Positions 23,843 to 35,800 of a stretch of DNA of 64,000 nucleotides are shown piece by piece (the first letter of the stretch is position 1; every line of letters starts with the position of its first letter). This stretch comes from Cheilinus undulatus (Eukaryota; Chordata; Actinopteri; Labriformes; Labridae), in assembly GCF_018320785.1 (NCBI RefSeq), contig NC_054884.1, positions 22,569,667-22,633,666 of the forward strand. The letters run 5' to 3'. A program made the position numbers and the translations under genes. Under the pieces are notes generated by a model. The model had not been told where the DNA came from and searched no databases. It was given only the letters and a program-made list of their open reading frames with translations.

Positions 23843-25414
23843 CAGTCATGGACAGAAGTATTGGCACCCCTGAAATTTTTCCAGAAAATACACCATTTCT
23901 CCCAGAAATCGTTGCAATTACAAATGTTTTTGGTATACACATGTTTATTTCAGTTATGTGCATTGGAACAAAACAAAACAAACAAAAAAAACAAGATAAA
24001 AGCCAAAATTGACATAATTTTACACAAAACTCAAAAATGGGGCGGACAGAATTATTGGCACCTTTTAAAACTGGGTAAATCATTTTATTTCAAGTATGTG
24101 ATGCTCATTTAAACTCACCTGTGGCAGTAACAGGTAATGGCAATATAAAAATCACACCTGAAGCCAGTTAGAATGTCTAAAAGTTGACTTAACCTTTGTG
24201 TTGTGTGTCTGTGTGTGTCACACCAAGCATGGAGAAGAGAAAGAAGAGCCCAGAACTGTCTGAGGACTTAAGGAGCAAAATTGTGGAAAAATATTAACAA
24301 TCTCAAGGTTACAAGATCATCTCCAGAGCTTGAAATTCCTTTTTCCACTGTGCGTAATATAATCAAGAAGTTTATAACCAATGGAACTGTGGCTAATCTC
24401 CCTGGACGTGGACAGAAGAGAAAAATTGACAAAAGAATGCGATGCAGGATAGTTGGAATGGTGGATAAACATCCTCAGTCAGCTTCCACACAAATTCAGG
24501 CTGTCCTGCAGACTCAGGGTGCAAAAGTGTAAGCTTGGACCATATGTCATCATCTGAATGACATGAAGCGCTATTGCAGGAGACTGAGGAGAACCCCACT
24601 GCTGACAAAGAGACATTAAAAAAGCCAGACTGGAGATTGCAAAAATGTACCAGAGTAAGCCTCAATCCTTCTGGGAGAACATTTTGTGGACAGATGAGAC
24701 TAAGGTAGAGCTTTTTGGAAAAGCACGTCATTCTACTGTTTACAAAAAATAGAATGAGGCCTACAAAGAAAAGAACACAGTACCTACAGTCAAACATGGT
24801 GGAGCTTCAAAGATGTTTTGCTGCCTCTGGCACTGGGTGCCTTGACTGTGTGCAAGGAATCACAAAATCTGGAGGCTGTTTGACCGCCATGTAGGGCCTA
24901 GTGTCAGAAAGCTGGGTCTGCGACAGAGGTCATGGGTGTTCCAGCAGGACAATGACCCCAAACATACCTCAAAAAGCACCAAGAAATGGTTGCAGACAAA
25001 GTGCTGGCGAGTTCTGAATTGGCCAGCAATGAGTCCAGATCTAAATCCCATTGAACACCTATGGAGAGATCTCAACACTGCTGTTGCAAGAAGGCACCCT
25101 TCAAATCTGAGAGACCTGGAGCAGTTTGTTAAATAAGAGTGGTCCAAAATTCCAGTTGAGAGGTGTACGAAGCTCAAGGGTGTGCAACCAAAAATTAAGT
25201 ACTAAGACAACAATTTTGTCTGGCACATTTTTGAGTTTTGTGTAAAATTATGTAAATTTTGGCTTTTTTCTTGTTTTTTTTTCTTTTGTTCCAATGCACA
25301 TGAAGGAAATAAAAAATTTCATGCCAAAAACATTTGTAATTGCAACAATTTCTGGGAGAAATTGTGTGTTTTCTGGAAAAATTCCAGGGGTGCCAATAAT
25401 TTTGTCCATGACTG
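23843..25414 (+). mobile_element. Nearly full-length Tc1-like transposon (1572 bp)
   Basis: Long terminal inverted repeats of about 210 bp: left 23843-24060, right about 25203-25414. Both tips read CAGTCATGGACA followed by ATTGGCACCCCTG. The left arm repeats the motif internally (GACAGAATTATTGGCACC at about 24047), which is an IR/DR arrangement as in other fish Tc1-like elements. The right tip is followed by TA, the usual target dinucleotide; the left flank is AA, so one flank has mutated. The transposase inside is broken. Confidence 0.9.
24229..25136 (+). pseudogene. Tc1-like transposase pseudogene
   Basis: The frame starts at ATG 24229 (MEKRKKSPELSEDLRSKIVE), hits a stop within 20 codons, then continues in another frame with helix-turn-helix sequence FSTVRNIIKKF and GRGQKRKID. 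The catalytic domain shows WTDETKVELFG, then [14 protein letters not shown], and [11 protein letters not shown] near 25050-25080. Counting from the D of QDND, 34 residues separate it from the E, which fits the DD34E signature. Stops and at least one frameshift make it inactive, although all three acidic residues are still visible. Confidence 0.85.
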
Positions 25415-25429
25415 TATCCAACAGTGTTC

Positions 25430-26072
25430 AGCAGGGGTGGAAAAGTACATGACAAGCTTTGACTGGTGAAGAACATTGTAAACAGAGTCTCTCCAATCTC
25501 AGCTTCTGAAGTTTGAAACTCATCCAGAGAAGTCATAGGTGTGTTTGTGGGCCCTTTGACTAGTCACCTTCTTGCACGGTGACTCAGTTTGTGAGCAAAT
25601 TTACACACGTGCCAGATTCCTTCCATTTCTTGGTGATGTATTTAACTGAATTCTGGCAGATGTTCAGTGCCTCAAATATTTTTTGTTTCCATCCATTGAC
25701 TTTTATTTTTTAATAACCTTTCCTCTGAGTTGCTTGGAGTGTTCTTTTGTCTTCATGGTGTAATGGTAGCCAGGAATACTGGCTCCAGTGACTGGACCTT
25801 GGAGCAGGTGTCTTTATAATTATGTCACTTGAGACACATTCACTGACCTCAGGTGATCCCAGTTTCACTAATTGTGAGACTTGGCCAGACCTCTGATAAC
25901 TTATTTTACCTCGTATATCTTTATTTCTCTGACATTACTTCGTAGAAATCTGTTTTCACATTGACGTTTAAGAGTTTTTTTGTGTCAAAAGAGCCAAATT
26001 ATGTTGACCATGATTGATTTATCAAATCAGTAAATGAATGGGTTGAATACTCTTTATAAGCAGGCTGTATTT
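25430..26072 (-). mobile_element. Tc1-like element fragment (5' part, antisense)
   Basis: The minus-strand start (right edge, TTGAATACTCTTTATAAGCAG) corresponds to the outer repeat family seen at 9103 and 60893. It includes the complement of the transposase N-terminal region (TCTGAGTTGCTTGGAGTGTTC at about 25728). It lacks a 3' half and abuts the Tc1-like element at 23843-25414. Confidence 0.65.
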
Positions 26073-26420
26073 GTTTCCTTTAACATGGAATGTTGAGTGT
26101 TTTTTTATATGACATGTGGGCATCATTGCTTTAGGATGGACCATGTTTTGCTAACCTGGCCCCCTGATGGACAAACTTAGGTGGTGACCAAAAATCCGAG
26201 CTAACATAACATTTATTGGATATCCAACTATAGATGCATTGAAATGCTGCCTCCTGTTTTGCTGACATTTTTAAAAGTTTGCTAATTGTTTTTAAAATAA
26301 TCGTAACTTTTCAAGTCAGCAGAAATACAATAAATAGGTTTTTAAAAAGAAATTGCTTCCAGTTTGTGGTTATGGTTTCGAACAGGTAGGCTGCTCTTGG
26401 TCCAGCTTTTGGACCCTTCA
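26073..26420. other. Upstream of adam11, unassigned
   Basis: AT-rich, with no gene. It includes GGATGGACCATGTTTTGCTAACCTGGCCCCC, a short stretch that weakly resembles the end of the dispersed repeat at 20-355. Confidence 0.25.
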
Positions 26421-26802
26421 GCGCTAATTAGTGGGTGGGTCCGCTAAGTCCCACGTGCTCCTTGTTTCCAGGTCCTGAGCTCCTCGCAAAGCCTCATATC
26501 TCCGCGCGAGCCTTCGACGATAGGCCGAGAGGCGCAAAGCACGGTGACATCGACACGCACACACCCACCCTCACCGACCCCACCATGCCGCTGGAGCCGA
26601 GGAGAGCAGCCTCACCGGGGCGTTTTTAGTTCACCGGAGGCGGTGAAAGGAGGCGAGAGATGCGGGCGCCTCGTTCAAAGGAGCCCCGCTGTTGTGTTTG
26701 TGTCCTCTGTCAACAACAGTCCAACCGCAGCTCCGCGCGCGCCTCCTCTCAGTTCATGTAACGGCGCTGCACCGAGGACATCACGAGGACTATGTGAGCA
26801 CC
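26421..26802 (+). promoter_or_regulatory. adam11: adam11 promoter and 5' UTR, CpG-rich
   Basis: GC content and CpG density rise sharply here compared with both flanks, and the block runs directly into the adam11 first coding exon. It contains CGCGCGCG-like and GGGGCG-like boxes and no evident TATA box. The transcription start cannot be placed. The open frames through it are a product of the composition. Confidence 0.55.
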
Positions 26803-29800
26803 ATGCTCGCTGTGAGATGCCTGCTGTTCGCTGCAGTGTTTGCGCGGGGCTCCGTGACAGGTAAGATTTTATTTCATGAAAGACAACCTGATATCAGTGA
26901 TAAGGTTTTATTCTTTACCGCGTTCACTTCACCTGCGCGCCTTAACATCATGGACCGTGGTGCTGTTGCATTGGTATCAACAAGCACCTCAAGTCATGCA
27001 GGATAACACAACGTTAAATTTGGATTTCCATGGGATCGGTCTGCTCTTGTTCAAGTGAACGGAAAATCCTTGTGCCCTCTTGCAGGTGTGAGACAGTGGG
27101 GGAGTGTGGGTGAGAGGTTCCCTCCTGCAGAAGAGGTCGTTCGGCCAAAACGGCTCCTCCAACAGCTCCACTCCCAGGAAGAGCTGCTCCAGAGCCGCCT
27201 GGACACAAGGGTCAAGAACTACACTGCTGCAGCACATGTGAGTGTGTTGTGCACCCATTCATCTATTTTTTTACATCCGTCTCACAAGTCTGCAGAACTG
27301 AGAGTATTTGAGTAGTGAAAATTCAGTTTGGATACATATGCTGCAACAGTATATGGACTTCACTTAACTTCACGTTCTACTTTATATCCTTGACCTTCAT
27401 TGTGTTCTTCAGTCTTTACAATTTCCATGTTTTGTTAGATGCACATTGCATTCGCTCAAAGAGACACACTTTCTGTTATAGCCCAATACATATACTTCTT
27501 TAAAGGTTATAAAACAGATGCACAAGCAATGCTCACGATTTATGAGCTCACACTGCATGATTTATGGTCTGGTGTGATCTGAGTTCTCACATTGTTTCAG
27601 TCAAATCTGGATGGAACATTGGCAAATGTCAATGAAGTTTCCTTTGAGAAGTCCCTCAGCAAGATTTGAAGTCACCTCTATCTAAGCTTAAGTTCTCTCA
27701 TATGCATAGCTCAGTCACTCTACATTCTAATAATAACTAATATTTCTATCTTGATCTTTTTTTGTGTCACAGTAAATTGTATAAAATCACTCAAATAGCA
27801 CAATTCACCTTTTGAAATGTTTCATTTAAAGTTTTATTATCATGGCAGTTGGGCTGCATGCTTTAAGGCTAATTGTTGCTGGGGTAGTGTGACACAATCA
27901 TCATCCTAGGTTGCAGTAGTACAGGATGATATCAGCAGCAAGAAGCTGCAGAAAAATGCTGAGCTGACTCCCTTCAAAGCTTAATATTTAGCATTAGACC
28001 TCAGTCAGTGCATTTACAAGAGGGACGTACAAGTCAATGTCTCTTGAAATACTGGTGCATGAAATACTGGTGTACATCTAGCCTGACAAATCAAGACACT
28101 GTCAACAATAAGGCTAATTCTTCACACTTATTTCACAGGATGCGGTAGGTGTGGGAAAAGGTGACTGACAGGATAGGCTAGCAAAGAAACAGCAAAGATT
28201 TTTGATGTGCAAGTTGTTTGATTGTTGGAAGACAATAGGATGAGATTCAGGACAAGGTCAGCAAAGAGATGAGAGGTGCATATTTATCCACAGGGGGCGC
28301 CAAAACGATTGCAACTTTTAAGTTCCACACAGTAGGTTTAAAAAAGCTCAACACAGTCTGACTGCAGACTGTACATCTCTGACAGCCACTCTCACAGGCT
28401 GTGCATCTGAGACCCTGTATAATTCAGAACAGATGGTAAAACTTTTGAAATAAAATCAGATCAAACTTACCTTTAGGATAAGGGTTAAGGTAATGGGTTG
28501 GATGCCAAAAGTTAAAAACCTGACCTGCAAAACCTGATGGCAAAATGTTTATTAAAGCAAACCGTTTCAAAACAGTGTGCTCACAGGAAAAAAAGCTCAT
28601 CCTACATGAAAACATTCTAATGCAGCAAGCATAGCTTATGCACATTATCTATGTAGCTAATATAGCTAGAGCCACGACCACAAAGCAGCTAGGCAGCTAT
28701 ATTAAGGCTTATGTTGCTAAAGCTTGCTTATGTAGTAACGTTAATTACATAGCTAGCTTAGCTATGTTAGCTTTAGCTAAAGCTAACATAGCTTAAGTGA
28801 GCCACCATTCGTGTTACTCCTTCTAAAACAGGTCTATACATAATTTAATCCTGAATTAGACCTCTGATCTCTGTTTTATTTATGAAATATTCTTTAGTAT
28901 GTAATATTTTCAATGTGGTTATTTCATGAATGTGACTGCCAGACTTACTTATAAACAAAGTTGAATTTTGGAAAAAAAAAAAAAAACTTAAACTGGAAAT
29001 ATGTTTCACGTGAGAGTGGCTGTCAGAGATGTTCGGTCTGCAGTCATGCAGTCAGGCCCCTCTCATAAAATTTTGAGTCATGCAACAGAAAATTTTGTGC
29101 AGTACCTACATAATGAACTAAAGAAAAATACACTAGATTACCATAACTCTAACTTTTTAGAATATGTGGCTATAATAACTGATATAATGTGTATTTGATA
29201 AAATATAAAACTTAGAATAGTGAAATAAAAGCTATATAAGGAGCAGAATAATGCTGTTTGTTTGACCAGCCTATTATCTTAAAACAACACTAGAAAAAGC
29301 TGCTGTGCTGCATCGGAAATATTGATAATTATCTTTAAATAAAAGCAACACAACATAGCTTAAAATTAGGACTAAAACAGAGGGATGGTTTCCCCCACCC
29401 CCGACTCTCCATCTGCCCTCTCAGGACCTTATTGACCCTTTTTTTGTCCTCGCCTGTAATGTCACAAACACTATAGGCCCCCTTTTTTAGCTGCCTGCTT
29501 TAGAGTCCATTAGATAATATTTCACACCTCTACCTGTCCTCTCTTGTTACCTGTGCTATCTATCAGTCAGCAGCTTGTCGGTCAGTGGATATGACACAGG
29601 TCTGACCTTGAGCTGTGCTCGGTGTCTCAGGATGTCTGTTGACTGGTCAGTGGAGAAGTCTGAGCTCTATGACTGTACAGAAGTTGAATGTAGATGTAGG
29701 GTTGAAGCAGGAGAATACTTTCCATTGTGGAAACAAATTATCTAAATGGGACTTCCCATGGAAAAAATGATTTTTTAATGCTTTGCACAAATATTTGGTT

Positions 29801-32800
29801 ATCAAAGGTATTTATTTGCCCACAAAATGTAAAATAATACAACCTTATCCTTAGTCTGTGTCTGAAAACACAAAATCTGATGGACTGTTCAGAATCTGTG
29901 CTTATTGTGACATCACAACTGTTCTTCACCAGTCAAAGCTTTATGGGAGAGTGGCACTGTTGAAGAAAACTCATGCTAAATCTTGACTGGAGTTTACCAA
30001 AAGGCAGGAGACTCCATGGTCAAGTGGAAGAAAGTTCTTTGGTCTGGTCAGACCAAAATGGTGTTTTTTGGTCATAGGACAAGACATGAAACACTGCACA
30101 TCACCACAAACGCATCATCCCCACTGTGAAGCATGGTGGTGGCAGCATCATGCTGCAGGGATGCTTCTCAGCAGCCGGTCCTGGAAGGCTTTTAAAAGTA
30201 CAGGGTAAAATGAATGCGTCAAAATATAGGAAATTACAGGAGAGTAATCTTATTCAGTCTGTAAGAGAACTACAAGCAGCAATTGACTGGACCTCTTTTG
30301 AATAATCTCAGCCACTTTAAAGGGGGTGAATATTTATGATACCACTTATATTACCTTACGTATTTCATTAGAAATTGTTATTACTCGGTAGAAATCAGTT
30401 TTCACTTTGACATTGAAGAGTTTTTTGTACTATTTTTCTTTTGTCAAAAAAGCTTATTTATATTGACCATGATTTATTTATAAAATCAATGTGTAAAACA
30501 CATTTCAGTCCAACAAATAACCTTCCCAGCCAATCCTCTGATGCAGTTTCCTTCCCTCTGCTAATGGGTCACCATTGAGGGTTTTTATTGTACAGCATTC
30601 AGACCCAGTGGATGTCTGGATTGATACTAAGTGGTTTTCAGAGTGAATGCTAATACTAATGAGACCAGCCTAGCCTGCAGCTGGCCAGTAAGTACTGATG
30701 GGAGCCACCACAGAGCGCCCTCTCATAATATGGACTGGGTTCACCTTGAAACAAGGTTATTCAGAGGCAATGAGGCCCAACATGCAGTTTATCTAACAAG
30801 CCTCAGGGATGGATGAGGCTGTGTCGCCTTCAGGGAGAGGTTACTGGAGGAGGACGTCCTTTTAATAACATTTGTTTCAACAGTCTCTTTGTAAGATTAT
30901 TTTATAGTGAGCATCCATCACTTTCTTTTAATGAGAATGTGGAATATTTTTCAAAACATATGCACGGTTTTCTGAAAGCATGAAGCACTCAACAGAGTAG
31001 TGACTCATTTGTTTGAGCCAGGCTGGGACCAACACCTTGCAGAAATCTGAATGAAATATGCATGTTTTTTACTCTGGTACTATGCCTCAGAGATTACAAC
31101 ATTTGTTTAGAGCTCCTTTGAGGGACAGTCAAAGTCATACTGCATGCTGTCACTGTATAAAACGTGGATGCAGTCTCATGAAGCCATATTGGAAATTCTG
31201 TCTCCAACTATTTTTGGATCAATCTAGGCTAGATACTGAAATAGGGATCAGTTAATTATGCCTGGATACATCAATGCTGATTGATTAATTAGATCTGGAT
31301 ACTAATTTTTGGCTTACCAAAAGTGAACACAAAATCTCCCTGACTTATTTTTCCAACCTGAGTCAGTATCCTTTAAAATAAACCAAATGCAAACATCAAT
31401 CTATTTTTAGTTCTTTAGTTTCCTTAAACCTTACCCCCCTCTGTCCCTTCCTCAGCCCATCCATCTGGCCCAGAGCAGCTTCTTGGTGAAGGCCTTCGGT
31501 TTATCCTTCATCCTCGACCTGGAACTCAACCAGTAAGTCTGCCTGCAGCTCATCCACACATCCTTACCTCGGAGGCACAAACTGTGTTTAATGTTAGTGT
31601 TTACGCCTGCACAGTCTTACCGCCTATCTTTCCTTATCCGTCTCTCCCGCCCACTGTCAGCATTGTACAGTATGTCCTATGTGCTGGCATTGTACAGACG
31701 GGCTGAGGGCTAAATGATACTTTAAAAGTAAAACCCCTCCCCCTCTTCTTCCTTGTCATTTGCACTAATGGAAGCATTAATGTAACACCTTTTCTGGCTC
31801 TTAGAAGCTTAGGATATATGGATCCTCACACATTTTGGTTTTACTCATGAATCAACCATTTGTTGAACCCAAGACATCACATTTGATGCTGATTGATGTT
31901 ATTTCTCTGTTGAAAAGCATTTTAAAGTAATGACATTTAATGGCTTCTAATGGCTTTTAAAACGGCTTTTTCAGACAATTATTAAAGCAGTGAAGTCGGG
32001 TAGACACTAATGATTACTCTCCCTTTTCTCCACAGCGACCTCCTGTCTTCAGATTATGTGGAGCGTCACTATGGTGAGGATGGGCAGCTGTCACAGAATA
32101 CGGTAATACATGCATTTCTTTGCCTATTACCACATCTCTTTATTTATTATGATGCTACAGCAGGGGGCTATTTAGCTTTGCTTAGTTTAAGCAATGAAAT
32201 GTGGAAACTTTGCACCAGAATCTTTCCACAGGTACAAAAATCAACCTGGCTTTCCTAAATCCTAGCTAATTAACTTATTTGTGAACATGCATTTTGTCAC
32301 TATTGCTGCTTCCTATCAGTGGTTCACAGTATGCTAACGAAATGATAAACCATTTCGATTGTAACAATTTCGGAACAATCATTTGAAAAAAAAAAAAAAC
32401 AGGATAACAAAAAAAGTTTCTTTACTCCTCCTACTTAAAATTTAGTCTTGCCCATAATTTTCTCATAATCCATTTTGTTCGAATTAGAGATGAGTGACCT
32501 TGTGTGTTGGAAGCATGTCTAGAGCGCTGTGCAGCACAGCACCACCTTGAGCAGTTTGAGACAAGAGGCTACAAGATCACAGGAGAACTACAAATTCACA
32601 CTGAAACCTTTTCGGGATTCGGGATTTTTCCATTCATTTTAACATGTTCCCATGATTTTATTGCTTCAGCCATGGGAAGCATCAAGAAGATAAAAGCTTG
32701 ATTTTTGCTACAAAGGATGTGTGTTTTCAAGTTAAAGTCTGTGGTTTGCCACCTCAGTGGTGCTGCTATAGCTCTTTGACCCACTGATTTTCCAGTCACC

Positions 32801-35800
32801 TTTTGCCCTCTGTTGCAGGATGAGATGTAATGTTGATGACAGGGGTCTGTGCATTGTGTGTATTTTGAAGTTGACTGGAAACTTTGCATGTTTTATCCAT
32901 GTGTTTGGATCCATCTGATCTATGTGAATTGACAGGGTTTGGCAGCAGCCAGCGCTGAAAATAGACCTTCTACTATCTCCAGCAAAGTGAAGCATAATGG
33001 CATTTCTAGGAGCATGGCCAGTGGAACTGCTCCTATTAATTTGGGAGGAAGCGATTTGCTCTGCAGCGCGCTCAGTGCGCAGATTGTGGCACAGCCGTTG
33101 TATCTGGAAGGTGGTCTGGTATGGTTCACTCCAGTTTTGTCATGGTTTGGCACGTAAAACTCTGATCTTATCTGTGTTTTCTTAGCTGACATCTGTCTCA
33201 TCAACCTCCAGTCTTGCTTGTTGTGATGGGAAATCCATGTCTTTTTAGAGATTCAGATAATTTGGCTCAACTCTGTAGAGCTGGTTGTTTGGCTCCCTTT
33301 ATTTTGGTAACAGTTTGGCTTTTTAAATGTGGATTACATAACAACAAAGGATGGAGGAAAGGAAAATGGCACTCGAACGGGGGTTAGCTACAGTTTCATA
33401 AAACAGGCTCGTTCGTGAACAGCACATTGTAATCAGTCTCTTACCCCACAGGGTCTATTCTGTTGATAGTACATCACTGTTCTGATTAAAGCATTTTTAT
33501 GACAATGTAATTTAGAATTTTAATGTTAAAGGGGCTCAGCTAGCCTCTTAGCTCAGTTCAAGACTCTTCAAAGACTCTTGTTTCCCTTCATCTGGATGGA
33601 TGCTGCTGGGCCTAGGAGGTCTGCAGGGCTGAATTATTTCTGATCTTGAGCACCTCAATGCCAGGTAAATCAGTTAAACTGTAGTAAAAATCATTTTTGT
33701 AAAGTATGGGAATCATATTCAATGAATACAGACATTTTTTGCTGACTTGTGCAGTGTACAGATTGATTTAGAGATGTTAAGTACAAACTCTACTCCAGTC
33801 CCAGTCATTCCTTATGGCTATGCCCTACCTCCCAACCCCCAACAGACATTCTGGATTGGGGCTGGGCGATTATGGCAAAAATCAAAACCACAATTAATTG
33901 AACTTTTTACCTTGATTACAATTAATAAATGATTATACCACCCCAGACCTCCGACTCTGTTCTGTAAATATTTGTATAATTTAAAACAAACAACTGAAAG
34001 GAACTGGCACAAATTAACAATTTATGGTTATTTATTGAAACATTTGAAATCAAAGCAAAAATCAGCTGAAATAAATGTTTTTCGTATAAAGTCTTTTTTT
34101 TTTTCAAGTAAAGGGTAAAAAATTGAAATAATTATAGGTTTACGTCAGTAAGAGCCTCTAAATGTCAGTTTCGATTATTTTTTGATTCATTGCCCAGCTC
34201 TATTTTGGATTGTGTGATTGCAAACAACCTTTCAGTAAACAGAAAGTCCTAAACTTTAGGCTTTACTTTTAGCTGAGGCATTTATATTAACATTATGAAT
34301 GTGTAAATGTTAAACTGATATTAATACATTCTTTCCATTCCTTTTGCTACATTAAACCAACCATCCCTCAAACTTAAAATGTATTTGAAATACATACATA
34401 ATAGGGATGGGAACAATTAATTGATGATCGATTAACTGGTCGTTAAGAATTTGATTAATTTTAATCAATTAATTGATTGTTAACATTATAGATGCTGGAG
34501 TTGGCAGGTTTCTTCCAAACACCCATCCCTAACACATAACATTGGTTTGGATTTCCTTGTCTAACTTTTTGACAGGACAAAAATGATGCCAATTTGTCAA
34601 AATGCAGAGCTTTTCCTCATTAACATTCTCATAAATCTCAGAAACTCTTTTTTTGTATAGATGTACTTAGAAATCAGTGGGGCTCTTCCTTAATAACAGC
34701 TTATTTGATGTGTGTATATTTTTGATGGGGGTATAGCACAGAGTGAATATGGAAAAGGATCAATAGTAGCGTTTTTTTCCTGTGGGCAAAAATTCATAGA
34801 AAGTGCTACTGTTGAGGCCCTTTGAAAGGCAAGTGAAAACAGCTATGGAGATGTTACTTCGTGTGTGTAATAGTGTTAGCTCATGTATCTCACTGGTTTC
34901 CATCTTGACACGGATGAGGCTGAATCTCTAGAAATATGTCCAAAAGCTCGACTCTTAACACCATCAGTGAAATGATACCCCTCCTCTTTGTCATCTAAGC
35001 CTCTGTCCCTCCCTCTTTCCATCTCTGTCTTGCTTTGGCTCCGTCTCTGTTTCACTGCCGAAGACCACCTGACCAATCAGCAAATGGTTACCATGGATAC
35101 CAGCAGTCAGCAGCAGCAGCTTGGGTCTTTTTTGTTATGTTGTGAGGGGAATTCAAATCATGTCCACATCTCACATTTAACCACCTGATACTCTTACCTC
35201 CAGCAAACCACATATTTACAATTAGGGGTTTATTTGCACATGTTAAAAAAATCAAATGCCAGACAACATAAGAAACAAATCTGTGTCTCTTTGTTTTTAT
35301 ATCCAACCCAAAATTTAGACACACTCCTCAGATAAGACCAAATATCAACCAGTGCTGATATGTGATTTTGTTGTTTCTGCAGGCTGAAGAACTCCACTAT
35401 CTATGAGGCTATTAATGTTTGCAGTCAACCTTTTTACACTGATTAATCTACACTCAGTGATTCATAATGACAAAGTGAAAACAAAAGCTTTGTACACCTT
35501 GACTGGGAAAGCCACTCCTGTCAATCAACCAATCAATCCAACTTTATTTATAAAGCACTTTTCATACATAACATGTAACTCAAAGTGCTTTACATAGACA
35601 AATTAAAACATTCCCTCAAACCCACCCACCCACCAACACGTTTTGCTTAACATAGACAAATAAAGTCATTCCCTCACACCTACACACCCGCAACCACCCT
35701 ATCCTACTATCTACTACCCCACAGACAACAGTTACATGTATACCCACTCACACACACACATGCACTGTTTCACTCATACACAAACATGCGCACATACACC

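Noticed and set aside
26435-27006. Overlapping plus-strand frames around the adam11 start
   Set aside because: CpG-rich 5' UTR gives long frames by composition; only the frame from 26803 continues into the ADAM11 prodomain.
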